A DNA stretch of 36,994 bases, taken from NCBI GenBank assembly GCA_036396275.1, contig DASWLD010000025.1:1-36994 (forward strand). Direction: 5' to 3'. Position 1 is the stretch's first letter, and the number at the start of each line of letters is the position of its first letter. The position numbers and the translations under genes are program-made. The notes beneath the pieces are model-generated. The model had not been told where the DNA came from. It saw only the letters and a program-made list of their open reading frames with translations, and did not search any database. Positions 15,482 to 24,232 of this stretch are shown in pieces. The stretch is from JACQFZ01 sp036396275. GTDB taxonomy: Bacteria; Pseudomonadota; Gammaproteobacteria; Acidiferrobacterales; Sulfurifustaceae.

Positions 15482-17191
15482 ATGAACACCCTATTCTTAG
15501 TCGCCGCAACGGTCGCCGCGTTCATCTTCGGCTACCGCTTCTTCGCCAAACTGTTGGCGCTCGAAATCTTCCGGCTCGACACAAATTATAGTACACGCGC
15601 GCAGTCCCACCCCGACGGCCAGGACTACGTTCCGACGCATCGTCACCTGTTACTCGGTCACCATATTGCCGCGGTCACCGGTATCAGCGCCTTTGCCGCG
15701 CCGATCGCGGCATTGGACTGGGGTTGGATTCCGGCGTTCCTTTGGATCACGATCGGAAGCACCGTCGCCGCCGGCACCTATGCCGTGGGAAGCTTTTGGC
15801 TGTCGAGCCGCTTTCCGGACGAACTCGGTCGCTTGGCCCGGAATCTGATCGGCCTGCGCGCATGCGCCGTGGTGCGATTGCTATCGATCGCCATGCTGTC
15901 GGTCGTGGTCGCCGCGACCGCGGGTTTCAGCGCCGCGCTTTTCACAACGTTCCCGGCCGCGGTTCTGCCGTCGGCGGCCGTGGTGGTGGGCGCGTGGTTT
16001 TTCGGAAGCTATTTGCATGGCCGCGCCCAGTCGCGATTGCTCCCGGCCGCGGCGGTTTCGCTGGTCGCCCTCTTGCTCTTCACCGCGTGGTTCGGCGACA
16101 TCCCGATAAGCCTTAGCGGTCAGCTGACGATCAACCTCGGCGATCGAATACGCTTGGCGATCGATCCGGTGATCGTTTGGATCGTGTTGCTGCTCGTCTA
16201 CGCGTTCGTGTCGGCGCGGCTGCCGGTGTGGAAGCTCGCGCGCCCGCGCGGCTTTCTCGTCGCAATGATGGCCGGTGTGATGCTGTTGTTCTTCTTCGCC
16301 GCATTGATCGTTCAACATCCGACGATCGATGCACCGCAGTTTCACTCGCCGGCATCGGGTACGCGCGCGCTGCCCTGGCTCTTTCTCACGGTCGGCACCG
16401 GCGCACTCGCCGGATGGCACCTGCTGATCGTGCGCGGCGTCACCGGGCGCGAGCTGCAGCGCGAACCGGACGCGCGTTACGTCGGTTACGGCGTCGCCGT
16501 CGTCCAGGGGCTGATCGCGCTCAGCGCGGTCGTGCTTGCCGCCGCCGCTTTCGGCGATCGCGGTACATGGTTCGCCGGCGCCGGCGCGCTCGATGGCGCC
16601 GACTTCCCGCGCGCCGCGTCGTTCTACGTCGATCGATACGCGCGTTTGGTGGCCGTGCTCGGACTCGAACCGGCCGTCGTTCGCCCGTTCGCGGCCACCG
16701 TACTCGCCGGCCTGTCGCTCGCCGTGTTGGAAGCGGCTGTGCGTGCATTGATGAACGGTTTGATCGACATCGCGCCGCCGCCCGCGCTGCCGGGCCGGCG
16801 CGACGGTCGCCGCGCTCGCCTATGGCTGGTCGTGCTCGGCGGCGCGGCGTTGGCGCTGCACGACGGTCACGGGCTCGGCGGCGTGACCGCCTGGCCGCTG
16901 CTCGCCGTGGCAAGTCTTTGGTTCGCCGCCGCGGGCTTCGCGTTGATGGCGTTGGCGTTGCGCGGTGCGCGGCAACCGGCGCCGGTTCCGCTCGCGCTCG
17001 CGGCGATCGTCGCCGCGATGGCATTGTGGAGCACGATCGTGCAGCTTTGGGATTGGTGGCGTGCCGAGAACTGGTTGGCGTTTTTTGTCGGTGCGGTTAT
17101 CGCGATTCTGGCCGCTTCGCTGCTGTGCGAAGCGGCCTTCGCGGCGCGGCGTTCGCCGCCGGCAACGCCCGAAATGACCCGCGAAACTTGA
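15482..17191 (+). CDS. Short CstA-like (carbon starvation family) membrane protein
   Basis: 569 aa with about 14 hydrophobic segments. The N-terminus shows the CstA pattern: FGYRFFAKLLALEIFRLD, then HPDGQDYVPTHRHLLLGHHIAAVTG at residues 42-66 (family consensus DGxDYVPTxxxxxxGHHFA). CstA and BtsT transport peptides or pyruvate; those proteins are near 700 aa, so this one is short and its later helices are diverged and Ala-rich. Transport role is inferred. It lies 59 bp upstream of hemA in the same direction. Confidence 0.75.
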   Translation: MNTLFLVAATVAAFIFGYRFFAKLLALEIFRLDTNYSTRAQSHPDGQDYVPTHRHLLLGHHIAAVTGISAFAAPIAALDWGWIPAFLWITIGSTVAAGTYAVGSFWLSSRFPDELGRLARNLIGLRACAVVRLLSIAMLSVVVAATAGFSAALFTTFPAAVLPSAAVVVGAWFFGSYLHGRAQSRLLPAAAVSLVALLLFTAWFGDIPISLSGQLTINLGDRIRLAIDPVIVWIVLLLVYAFVSARLPVWKLARPRGFLVAMMAGVMLLFFFAALIVQHPTIDAPQFHSPASGTRALPWLFLTVGTGALAGWHLLIVRGVTGRELQREPDARYVGYGVAVVQGLIALSAVVLAAAAFGDRGTWFAGAGALDGADFPRAASFYVDRYARLVAVLGLEPAVVRPFAATVLAGLSLAVLEAAVRALMNGLIDIAPPPALPGRRDGRRARLWLVVLGGAALALHDGHGLGGVTAWPLLAVASLWFAAAGFALMALALRGARQPAPVPLALAAIVAAMALWSTIVQLWDWWRAENWLAFFVGAVIAILAASLLCEAAFAARRSPPATPEMTRET

Positions 17192-17216
17192 CACCCCGCG
17201 GGGTTGGGTCAAAATC
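17188..17216 (+). promoter_or_regulatory. Possible hemA promoter
   Basis: A perfect TTGACA (17188-17193) followed after 17 bp by AAAATC lies 34 bp upstream of the hemA ATG. The -35 is good but the -10 matches poorly, and it overlaps the stop of the CstA-like gene. Offered only as the best visible candidate. Confidence 0.25.
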
Positions 17217-17250
17217 GTCCACGGCTAAGCCCCCGCTAACATTCACGCCC

Positions 17251-18507
17251 ATGCGTCTGCTCGCCCTCGGCATCAATCATCAAACCGCGCCCCTCGAACT
17301 GCGTGAGCGCGCGGTTTTCAATCCGGATCAGTTGGCCGGTGCGCTGCACGACGTCAAGGAACGCGGCATCGCCGGCGAAGCGACGATCCTCTCCACCTGC
17401 AACCGCACGGAGCTCTACTGCCGCACCGAGAACGACAACGGATCGGACATCGTCGAGTGGCTGTGCCGCTACCGGCAACTGTCGGTCGAGGAAATTCGAG
17501 GAAGTCTGTACACCTATCCGGACCAAGAAGCGGTGAAGCATGCGTTTCGCGTCGCGGCGGGTCTCGACTCAATGGTGCTCGGCGAGCCGCAGATACTCGG
17601 CCAGATGAAAGAGGCGTTCGCCACCGCGCACAAGGCCGGGGTTACCGGCAAGCTGCTCAACCGGCTGTTCCAGCAAACCTTCGCGGTCGCGAAACAGGTG
17701 CGCACGGATACCGCCATCGGGGCGAGCCCGGTGTCGGTCGCGTCGGCGTCGGTGCTGCTCGCCCGCCGGCTTTACAGCGACCTCGCGCGGCAAACGGTAT
17801 TGCTGATCGGCGCCGGCGACACGATCGAGCTGTGCGCCCGCCACCTGAAGGAACATGGTATCGGTCACTTGATCGTCGCCAACCGCACGATGGAGCGCGC
17901 ACGCCTGCTGGCCGACCAGATCGGCGCGGAGGCGATATCGCTCGCGGAAATGCCGACCCGGCTGGCCGACGCCGATATCGTGATCTCCTCGACCGCCAGC
18001 CAATTACCCATATTAGGCAAGGGCGCGGTGGAAAGCGCGCTTAAAGCGCGCCGGCACCGGCCGATGTTGCTCGTCGATCTCGCCGTGCCGCGCGACGTCG
18101 AAGCCGAGGTCGCGGAGATCGAGGACATTTATCTTTACGCGATCGACGATCTCAAGGACATCGTGCAGGAAAGCGTGCAGTCGCGGGTCGCCGCGGCGCA
18201 CGAAGCCGAAAAGATCATCGACACGCGCGTGGTCGACTTCATGCGCTGGCTGAAGGCGCTCGATGCCGTGCCGACGATACGGGCGCTGCGCGAGAGCGCC
18301 GACGCGATTCGCGAAGCCGAGCTTCGGCGCGCGCACCAAAAACTCGCGCGCGGCGAGGACCCGGCCAGGGTGCTCGACCAGCTGGCGCGCGCGCTGACGA
18401 ACAAGTTCACCCACGCACCGAGCGACACCCTTCGCCGCGCCGACCACGACGGCAACGACGAGTTGGCCGCGGCGGCGCGCCGCCTGTTCAACCTCGACGA
18501 CGAGTGA
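17251..18507 (+). CDS. hemA: Glutamyl-tRNA reductase
   Basis: 418 aa. It reduces Glu-tRNA(Glu) to glutamate-1-semialdehyde, the first committed step of tetrapyrrole synthesis. Catalytic Cys50 is in ILSTCNRTELY; GLDSMVLGEPQILGQ, the nucleotide-binding IGAGDTIELCARHL and VDLAVPRD follow, with the C-terminal dimerisation helices. The start at ATG 17251 (MRLLALGINHQTAP) matches family N-termini; the frame is open upstream but that is not coding. It heads the hemA-prfA-prmC cluster and overlaps prfA by GTGA. Confidence 0.97.
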   Translation: MRLLALGINHQTAPLELRERAVFNPDQLAGALHDVKERGIAGEATILSTCNRTELYCRTENDNGSDIVEWLCRYRQLSVEEIRGSLYTYPDQEAVKHAFRVAAGLDSMVLGEPQILGQMKEAFATAHKAGVTGKLLNRLFQQTFAVAKQVRTDTAIGASPVSVASASVLLARRLYSDLARQTVLLIGAGDTIELCARHLKEHGIGHLIVANRTMERARLLADQIGAEAISLAEMPTRLADADIVISSTASQLPILGKGAVESALKARRHRPMLLVDLAVPRDVEAEVAEIEDIYLYAIDDLKDIVQESVQSRVAAAHEAEKIIDTRVVDFMRWLKALDAVPTIRALRESADAIREAELRRAHQKLARGEDPARVLDQLARALTNKFTHAPSDTLRRADHDGNDELAAAARRLFNLDDE

Positions 18508-19595
18508 CCGCGGTGAATCCCGCCATCGCACGGCGCCTGCAAGGGCTGGCCGAACGCTTCGACGAAGTCACGGCGCTGCTCGCCGATCCGAAAGTAATCG
18601 GGAACAACGAGCGATTCCGCAAGCTGTCGCAAGAGTACGCTGAACTGAACGAGGTCGTCGCGGCCTACCGCGAATACCATCGCGTGCGCGACGAGCGCGA
18701 CGCCGCGCTTGCGCTGCGCGACGATCCCGACGCAGCCTTGCGCGAAATGGCGACCGAGGAAGTCGCGCGAACCGCCGCACAGCTCGAACGGCTCGAACGC
18801 GAGCTGCAAACACGAATGCTGCCGAGAGATCCGGACGACAATCGCAACGTATTTCTGGAGATCCGCGCCGGCACCGGCGGCGATGAGGCCGCGATTTTCG
18901 CGGGCGATCTGTTTCGTATGTACAACTACTACGCGCAGGCACGGGGCTGGAACATCGAAGTCGTAAATTCCAGCGCCGGCGAACACGGCGGCTTCAAGGA
19001 AATCATCGCGCGCATCGTCGGGCAAAACGTCTACGCCAAGCTCAAGTTCGAATCCGGCGCTCATCGCGTGCAGCGCGTGCCGAAAACCGAAGCGCAGGGC
19101 CGCATTCACACCTCCGCGTGCACCGTCGCGGTTCTGCCCGAGGCCGACGAAATCGACAAGGTCGCGATCAATCCGGCGGACTTGAAGGTTGACACGTTTC
19201 GCGCGTCCGGCGCCGGCGGCCAGCACGTGAACAAGACGGACTCGGCGATTCGCATCACGCATCTGCCGACCGGCATCGTGGTCGAGTGCCAGGACGAGCG
19301 TTCGCAACACAAGAATCGCGCGCGCGCGCTGGCGATTTTGTCGGCACGGCTGCTCGAAAGCGAACGACGCAAACAACGCGAGACCGAGGCGGCGGCACGA
19401 AAGAGTCTGGTCGGCAGCGGCGATCGTTCCGAGCGCATTCGCACCTATAACTTTCCGCAGGGCCGCGTGACCGACCACCGCATTAATCTCACGCTGTACA
19501 AGCTCGATCAGGTGATGGAAGGCAACCTCGATGACCTGATCGCCGGACTGTCGCAGGCGGATCAGGCCGATCAGCTCGCCGCGCTCGCACAGTGA
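18504..19595 (+). CDS. prfA: Peptide chain release factor 1
   Basis: 363 aa. It releases peptides at UAA and UAG. GGQ is at 238-240 within RASGAGGQHVNKTDSA and the stop-codon recognition PxT motif is PKT in HRVQRVPKTEAQGRIH. GTG start at 18504 overlaps the hemA stop (GTGA); a second GTG nine bases on is the alternative. It is followed by prmC, which methylates the GGQ glutamine; the two genes overlap (GTGA). Confidence 0.98.
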   Translation: MTAVNPAIARRLQGLAERFDEVTALLADPKVIGNNERFRKLSQEYAELNEVVAAYREYHRVRDERDAALALRDDPDAALREMATEEVARTAAQLERLERELQTRMLPRDPDDNRNVFLEIRAGTGGDEAAIFAGDLFRMYNYYAQARGWNIEVVNSSAGEHGGFKEIIARIVGQNVYAKLKFESGAHRVQRVPKTEAQGRIHTSACTVAVLPEADEIDKVAINPADLKVDTFRASGAGGQHVNKTDSAIRITHLPTGIVVECQDERSQHKNRARALAILSARLLESERRKQRETEAAARKSLVGSGDRSERIRTYNFPQGRVTDHRINLTLYKLDQVMEGNLDDLIAGLSQADQADQLAALAQ

Positions 19596-20473
19596 CCGCG
19601 CGCCGTCCGGCGTCGATGGAATTCGATCAACCCGTCACCCTCGCCGCGGCCGTCGACGCCGCCGCGCGCGCGCTTAGGCCAAGCAGCCCGACGGCGCGGC
19701 TCGACGCGGAAGTGTTGCTGCGCCACGCGAGCGGTCTGACGCTCGCCGACGCGGTCGCACAACCGCGGCGCCCGTTGTCCGATGCGATCCGCGCCGCATT
19801 CACCGCCCTGATCGAACGCCGACGACAAGGCGAACCCATTGCCTACATCACCGGCCGGCGCGAATTTTGGTCGCTCGATCTCGCGGTTTCGCCGGCCACC
19901 CTCATTCCGCGGCCGGAAACCGAGCTGCTGGTCGAACAGGCGCTCGCGCGTATTCCGGCCGATGCACCGAGCCGCATCGTCGATCTCGGTACCGGTTGCG
20001 GTGCTATCGCACTTGCGATTGCCAGCGAGCGCCCGCGTGCGCGGGTGATGGCAACCGATATTTCCGAAGCCGCGCTCGCGGTTGCTCGCGCAAACGCCGC
20101 GCGTCTGGGAATAAGCAACGTGGAATTCCGTTTCGGCGATTGGTTCGTACCATTGCGCACGGAGCGATTTGATGTGGTCGTGTCGAATCCCCCCTACGTC
20201 GTTCCCGAAGACCCGCATTTGCGCGAAGGCGACTTGCGCTTCGAACCGTGCGTCGCGCTGGTTGCGGACGGTCCCGACGGGCTCGACGCCATCCGGGCAA
20301 TCGCTTCCACCGCACGCGCGAACTTGGTCCCGGGGGGCTGGTTACTGCTGGAGCACGGCTTGGATCAGGCACCGGACGTACACGGGATACTTGCGCGCGC
20401 CGGTTATGTGGAAATCCGGTCTTACAAGGATCTTGCAGGACATGATCGCACCGCGATCGCGCGCAGCCGCTGA
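19592..20473 (+). CDS. prmC: Peptide chain release factor N5-glutamine methyltransferase
   Basis: 293 aa. It methylates the GGQ glutamine of release factors using S-adenosylmethionine. SAM-binding DLGTGCGAIALAIA is at 131-144 and the catalytic NPPY at 199-202. The N-terminal helical domain (20-80) holds the ARLDAEVLLRHASGL motif. GTG start at 19592 overlaps the prfA stop; an ATG eight codons later (MEFDQPVTL) is the alternative. Order hemA-prfA-prmC is conserved. Confidence 0.97.
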   Translation: MTARRPASMEFDQPVTLAAAVDAAARALRPSSPTARLDAEVLLRHASGLTLADAVAQPRRPLSDAIRAAFTALIERRRQGEPIAYITGRREFWSLDLAVSPATLIPRPETELLVEQALARIPADAPSRIVDLGTGCGAIALAIASERPRARVMATDISEAALAVARANAARLGISNVEFRFGDWFVPLRTERFDVVVSNPPYVVPEDPHLREGDLRFEPCVALVADGPDGLDAIRAIASTARANLVPGGWLLLEHGLDQAPDVHGILARAGYVEIRSYKDLAGHDRTAIARSR

Positions 20474-20534
20474 TACTGGACTTCGCTTCGGCGTTTGCTA
20501 TCTAAAGTAAGGGTATCAACGCAGGGAGCTTCTC

Positions 20535-21179
20535 GTGCAAAACAAATCTTTTCGCTGGTTGGCGCTGTTGGGGCTGTTGGTCGCCGGCGTCGCCAATGCC
20601 GACGGTTTCGGTATCGGTGTCAAAGCGGGAACGCTGGGATACGGCGTGGAAGGTACGTTCGCGCTGTCCGAGCGGGTGAATCTACGGGCCGGCCTCAACG
20701 ATTACTCGCTTTCATATGACGAAAGCGAGGGCGGTATCCTTTATAACGGCAAGCTCGAATTAGGTACCGTCGCAGTGCTGTTCGATTGGCATCCCTTCGC
20801 CGGAACGTTTCGATTATCGGCGGGGCTGATGAAGAACGACAACGCCATCAAGCTCACCGCCACGCCGACGACGAATCAAACGATTGGCGGGAATCCCTAT
20901 ACGCCGGCCGAAATCGGAACGCTGTCGGGCGACGTCAGCTTCAAGAGCACCGCACCCTACCTCGGTATCGGGTGGGGCAACGCTTCACGAAACGGCAGGT
21001 TCGGAGGCAGTTTTGAAATCGGTGCCATGTTTCAGGGCAGCCCGAAGGTTTCACTCAGTGCGAGCGGCGGCGCCGTCTCGCAAGTCGATCTGACGTCCGA
21101 GGCGCAAGAAGCGCAAGCCGATCTGGACGACTTCAAAATTTACCCCGTGATTTCCCTGGGTCTCTCCTTCCGTTTCTAG
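20535..21179 (+). CDS. Predicted small outer-membrane beta-barrel protein
   Basis: 214 aa with a GTG start preceded by AGGGAG. A signal peptide (about 1-22, ending VANADG) leads into alternating strands rich in Gly, Tyr and Phe (FGIGVKAGTLGYGVEGTFAL; LGTVAVLFDWHPFAGTFRLSAGLM) and a C-terminal phenylalanine in SLGLSFRF, the usual outer-membrane insertion signal. Eight strands are plausible, as in OmpW/OmpX-size barrels. No specific family recognised. It sits between prmC and moeB, which are adjacent in relatives such as Pseudomonas, so it looks like an insertion in the cluster. Confidence 0.75.
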   Translation: MQNKSFRWLALLGLLVAGVANADGFGIGVKAGTLGYGVEGTFALSERVNLRAGLNDYSLSYDESEGGILYNGKLELGTVAVLFDWHPFAGTFRLSAGLMKNDNAIKLTATPTTNQTIGGNPYTPAEIGTLSGDVSFKSTAPYLGIGWGNASRNGRFGGSFEIGAMFQGSPKVSLSASGGAVSQVDLTSEAQEAQADLDDFKIYPVISLGLSFRF

Positions 21180-21186
21180 TCGTACG

Positions 21187-21215
21187 GCGCGCCCGGCAAC
21201 CGCGGCCGGGCGCGA
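21187..21215. terminator. GC-rich hairpin after the beta-barrel gene
   Basis: GCGCGCCCGG and CCGGGCGCG arms around CAACCGCGG, 8 bp after the stop at 21179. No U-tract. It may separate the beta-barrel gene from moeB. Confidence 0.45.
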
Positions 21216-21233
21216 CTTCGGTACAATGGCGGC

Positions 21234-21980
21234 ATGAACGACGCGCAGCTCCTGCGTTACAGCCGTCACATTTTGCTTCCCCAGATCGGCATCGACGGCC
21301 AGCAAAAGCTGCTCGACGCGCGCGTGCTTGTCATCGGCGTCGGCGGGCTCGGCTCGCCGGTCGCCATGTATTTGGCCGCGAGCGGCGTCGGCCACATTAC
21401 GCTGGTCGATCCGGATACGGTGGACCTGACGAATCTGCAACGCCAGATCGTGCATACGACCGAAACGGTCGGTCGCACCAAAACCGATTCCGCGATACAA
21501 CAACTGAAGGCGCTCAATCCCGACATCGACATCACCGGCATCGCGCACAAACTCGAAGGCGACGCGCTGCTCGATCGGGTGCGCCGCGTCGACGCCGTGA
21601 TCGACGGCAGCGACAATTTTCCCACGCGCTTCGCCGTGAATGCCGCGTGCGTGGCCGCCAAGAAGCCGTTGATCTCGGCCGCCGTTACGCGGTTTGAAGG
21701 CCAAGTGTCCGTGTTTCGCGCCGACCAACCGGGCAGCCCGTGTTATCGCTGCCTGTACGATGAATCGGGCGACCCGGGCGAGCCGTGCGTGCAGTTCGGC
21801 GTGCTGGCGCCGGTCGCGGGCGTCGTCGGCGCGATTCAAGCGACCGAGACCGTGAAGGTGTTGATGGGGATCGGCGAACCGCTCACCGGCCGCCTGCTGC
21901 TGGTCGATGCGTTGACGATGGACTGGCGCGTCGTGCGTTTGAAGAAAGATCCCAAATGCCCGGTGTGCAGCGGCGCGTAG
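21234..21980 (+). CDS. moeB: MoeB/ThiF/HesA-type adenylyltransferase
   Basis: 248 aa E1-like enzyme that adenylates the C-terminal glycine of a ubiquitin-like sulfur carrier (MoaD or ThiS). It shows RYSRHILLPQIGIDGQQKLL, nucleotide-binding GVGGLGSP (35-42), DxxxxTNLQRQ (65-71) and two zinc-binding pairs, CYRC (170-173) and CPVC (242-245). Cys185 matches the conserved active-region cysteine. Position after prmC, as in Pseudomonas (hemA-prfA-prmC-moeB), favours MoeB over ThiF. No rhodanese domain. Confidence 0.88.
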   Translation: MNDAQLLRYSRHILLPQIGIDGQQKLLDARVLVIGVGGLGSPVAMYLAASGVGHITLVDPDTVDLTNLQRQIVHTTETVGRTKTDSAIQQLKALNPDIDITGIAHKLEGDALLDRVRRVDAVIDGSDNFPTRFAVNAACVAAKKPLISAAVTRFEGQVSVFRADQPGSPCYRCLYDESGDPGEPCVQFGVLAPVAGVVGAIQATETVKVLMGIGEPLTGRLLLVDALTMDWRVVRLKKDPKCPVCSGA

Positions 21981-22016
21981 CCGCCATGATCGAACATTGA
22001 TCGAGCGCGCGCGAAC

Positions 22017-22613
22017 TCAGACGACCGCTTCGTCGGCGATGCTGCGCCGCAACACCTCCCACTGTTGTTCCCAGCCCGTCGTCGGCGGATAGGTGAAACC
22101 GCTGCGCGCAAACCGGGCAACGCGCCCTTCGATCAGGGCCAACAGCAACGCCGCCGTATCGCTCACGGCGAACTTGCGGCTCTCGCGCAACTCGCCCTCG
22201 CGCAGAACTTGTTTCAACTGCGTTTCCAGTCGGTCGTAGATCTGGCCCACCCGACGACGCAGCCGTTCGTTTTCATCGACCAGAATATCGCCGTAAAGAA
22301 TGCGCGCCATGCCGGGATTTTTTTCGGCAAATCCCAATACGAAGTACACGATCGACTGCAACCGTCGCTGCGTGTCCGGCTCCTGTTCGAGAATGCGCGT
22401 GATGCGGCTGAACAACGACTGTTCGATGAAATCGAGCAGCGCTTCGAACATGCGCGCCTTGCTCGGAAAGTGGCGGTACAGCGCCGCCTCGGAAACGCCG
22501 ACGGCGCGCGCCAGCACCGCCGTGGTAATGCGCTCGCCGCCGCGCTCTTCGAGCATACGCGCGAGCGTTTGCAGAATCATTTCGCGACGTTCGCCCGGCG
22601 GTGTTCGCGCCAT
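22017..22613 (-). CDS. slmA: Nucleoid occlusion factor SlmA (TetR family)
   Basis: 198 aa from the ATG at 22613 (MARTPPGERREMILQTLARM); an upstream in-frame ATG adds 15 residues unlike the family. The TetR helix-turn-helix reads ITTAVLARAVGVSEAALYRHFPSKARMFEALLDFIE. The C-terminal helices with LARILYGD-like AEKNPGMARILYGDILVDENERLRRRV match SlmA, which binds DNA sites and blocks FtsZ over the nucleoid. It shares direction with argB, which ends 66 bp upstream. Confidence 0.88.
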   Translation of the reverse strand: MARTPPGERREMILQTLARMLEERGGERITTAVLARAVGVSEAALYRHFPSKARMFEALLDFIEQSLFSRITRILEQEPDTQRRLQSIVYFVLGFAEKNPGMARILYGDILVDENERLRRRVGQIYDRLETQLKQVLREGELRESRKFAVSDTAALLLALIEGRVARFARSGFTYPPTTGWEQQWEVLRRSIADEAVV

Positions 22614-22678
22614 GGTCAGCGTATCCGGCGCACCGGGACCGTCTTCAGCGCCAGGCAATCGCGGTTCACAGCGGCCGC

Positions 22679-23575
22679 CTATCCCCGAATCAACGTGCCG
22701 ACGCCCTGGTCGGTGAGGATTTCGAGCAACACGGCGTGCGGCACGCGTCCGTCGATGATGTGCGCGGTCTTCACGCCGCTGCTGACCGCATCGAGCGCGT
22801 AGGTTACTTTGGGCAGCATGCCGCCGTGGATTGTGCCGTCGGCGATCAAGCCGTTCACGTCCTTGATGCTGAGGCCGGTCAGCAGATTGCCCTGCTTGTC
22901 GAGCACGCCGGTGGTGTTGGTCAAGAGAATCAGCTTCTCCGCCGACAGCGTGATCGCGAGCTTGCCGGCCACCACGTCGGCATTGATATTGTAGGTTTGG
23001 CCGTCCTCGCCCACGCCGATCGGCGCAATGACCGGAATGAACTCGGCGCCGTCGAGCAGCGCGACCAGTTTCGGATCGATGCCCTGCACTTCGCCGACCT
23101 GGCCGATGTCGACGATCTCGCTCGCAAGCCGATCGGCGCCGCCTTCGCGGCGCAGCACCATCTTGCGTGCGCGAATCAAACCGCCGTCCTTGCCGGTCAG
23201 ACCGACGGCTTTACCGCCGTGCTGATTGAGCAAGTTTACGATTTCCTTGTTGATCAAACCGCCGAGCACCATTTCGACGACGTCCATGGTCTCGCGATCG
23301 GTGACGCGCATCCCTTGCACGAACTCGCTCTTCTTGCCGATGCGTTCGAGCAGCTGTGCGATTTGCGGACCGCCGCCGTGAACAACCACGGGGTTGATGC
23401 CGACGAGCTTCATCAGCACCACGTCGCGCGCGAACCCTTGCTTCAATTCATCGGCGACCATCGCGTTGCCGCCGTACTTGATGACGACGGTCTTTCCGCG
23501 AAAGCGCTTGATGTAAGGAAGCGCCTCGGTGAGGATTCGGGCGCGGTCGGCGGCGGAGGTGGGGGTTAGGTTCAT
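22679..23575 (-). CDS. argB: Acetylglutamate kinase
   Basis: 298 aa from ATG at 23575 (MNLTPTSAADRARILTEALP). It phosphorylates N-acetylglutamate, the second step of arginine synthesis. Motifs: VVIKYGGNAM, VHGGGPQIAQLLERIG, and NINADVVAGKLA. The central region EVQGIDPKLVALLDGAEFIPVIAPIG is family-typical. An ATG ten codons upstream is possible but adds an atypical leader. In many gammaproteobacteria argB neighbours slmA, as here; the usual dut/coaBC genes are absent from this window. Confidence 0.96.
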   Translation of the reverse strand: MNLTPTSAADRARILTEALPYIKRFRGKTVVIKYGGNAMVADELKQGFARDVVLMKLVGINPVVVHGGGPQIAQLLERIGKKSEFVQGMRVTDRETMDVVEMVLGGLINKEIVNLLNQHGGKAVGLTGKDGGLIRARKMVLRREGGADRLASEIVDIGQVGEVQGIDPKLVALLDGAEFIPVIAPIGVGEDGQTYNINADVVAGKLAITLSAEKLILLTNTTGVLDKQGNLLTGLSIKDVNGLIADGTIHGGMLPKVTYALDAVSSGVKTAHIIDGRVPHAVLLEILTDQGVGTLIRG

Positions 23576-23605
23576 CGTCTCGAATACTTTGCGAAGCGCA
23601 GGCAA

Positions 23606-23846
23606 ATTACCCTATCCCACGTATAAAGTCAGCGCCCAATCGATCTACCGCGTGAGCGAACTAACTCTGCTGCACATGGGTGAGCCGCATTGCGGCGAAC
23701 GGGCAAACAGGATGTTTGCACTGGACTTTGGCGCGAAGCAGGGACGGCACAGCGACAAAGTGCGAATGTCGCGAGCGGCCGCTCCCGCACATCCTGTGCT
23801 TCGCGGCATTCGCGCGTCCCTGCGCAGCACAGATGCGCCGGAGCGA
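23606..23846. repeat. Hairpin-rich repeat block upstream of argB
   Basis: No gene. An outer inverted pair (GCAGGGACG at 23738-23746 and CGTCCCTGC at 23816-23824) encloses GAATGTCGCGAGCG and a CGCGGCATTCGCG match, so most of 23738-23824 folds on itself. The words GAATGTCGCGAGCG and GATGCGCCGGAGCGACC recur at about 23967 and 23983, inside the next repeat. The argB promoter should lie within the first ~100 bp. Confidence 0.6.
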
Positions 23847-24126
23847 CCCCCTCTCCCCAAGTGAAGAGGATCGCGCGCAGCGCGCTCGGCTCGCTCCCTT
23901 CTCCCTCCGGGAGAAGGGATGGGGATGAGGGAACACCGGCCCTCACCTGCTGTACATGGACGTACGAATGTCGCGAGCGCAGGATGCGCCGGAGCGACCT
24001 TTGCCCTCTGATCGCTCTCGACTCCTGTCTCCCGCGGATCTTTAGTGCGTCCCTGCACGTCACCGAAGGGAGAGGGGAAGTTGGTGAAAATCTCCATGCC
24101 GGTGGGGAGAGGGTAAGGAGTGAGGG
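23847..24126. repeat. Dispersed CTCTCCC/GGGAGAG repeat, copy 2, interrupted twice
   Basis: Matches 9163-9340 nearly base for base at both ends (for example GATCGCGCGCAGCGCGCTCG, CTTCTCCCTCCGGGAGAAGG and GGGAGAGGGGAAGTTGGTGAA). Two stretches of roughly 50-55 bp are inserted in the middle (about 23947-23999 and 24009-24065), around the word TTTGCCCTCT. The first insert duplicates words of the flanking block at 23763-23847. This is a mosaic repeat, not a gene. Confidence 0.8.
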
Positions 24127-24178
24127 GCGGAGAGCGAACAGCCACCTCAGTTGTGGAATTCGACATTCGCTCTCCGCA
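24127..24178. repeat. Perfect 12-bp inverted repeat
   Basis: GCGGAGAGCGAA near 24127-24138 and TTCGCTCTCCGC near 24165-24176 form a long hairpin between the repeat mosaic and the hsp20 terminator. No gene lies here. Confidence 0.7.
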
Positions 24179-24186
24179 CCAAAAGA

Positions 24187-24210
24187 AAAAGGCCGCATCA
24201 GCGGCCTTTT
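24187..24210. terminator. Rho-independent terminator of hsp20
   Basis: AAAAGGCCGC-ATCA-GCGGCCTTTT, a strong stem with a T-run on either strand. It starts 23 bp after the hsp20 stop on the minus strand, where TTTTTCTTTT follows. Confidence 0.9.
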
Positions 24211-24232
24211 CTAACGGCACGTTACTTTTGCC

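Noticed and set aside
16177..17250. Upstream extension of hemA over the CstA-like gene
   Set aside because: HemA homologues start at MRLLALGINHQTAP; the extension is Arg-rich and out of frame with a conserved membrane protein.
18135..19478. 447-codon minus-strand frame opposite hemA and prfA
   Set aside because: Antisense to two highly conserved genes; no family resemblance.
22601..23569. 322-codon plus-strand frame opposite argB
   Set aside because: ArgB motifs are intact on the minus strand; this is a shadow frame.
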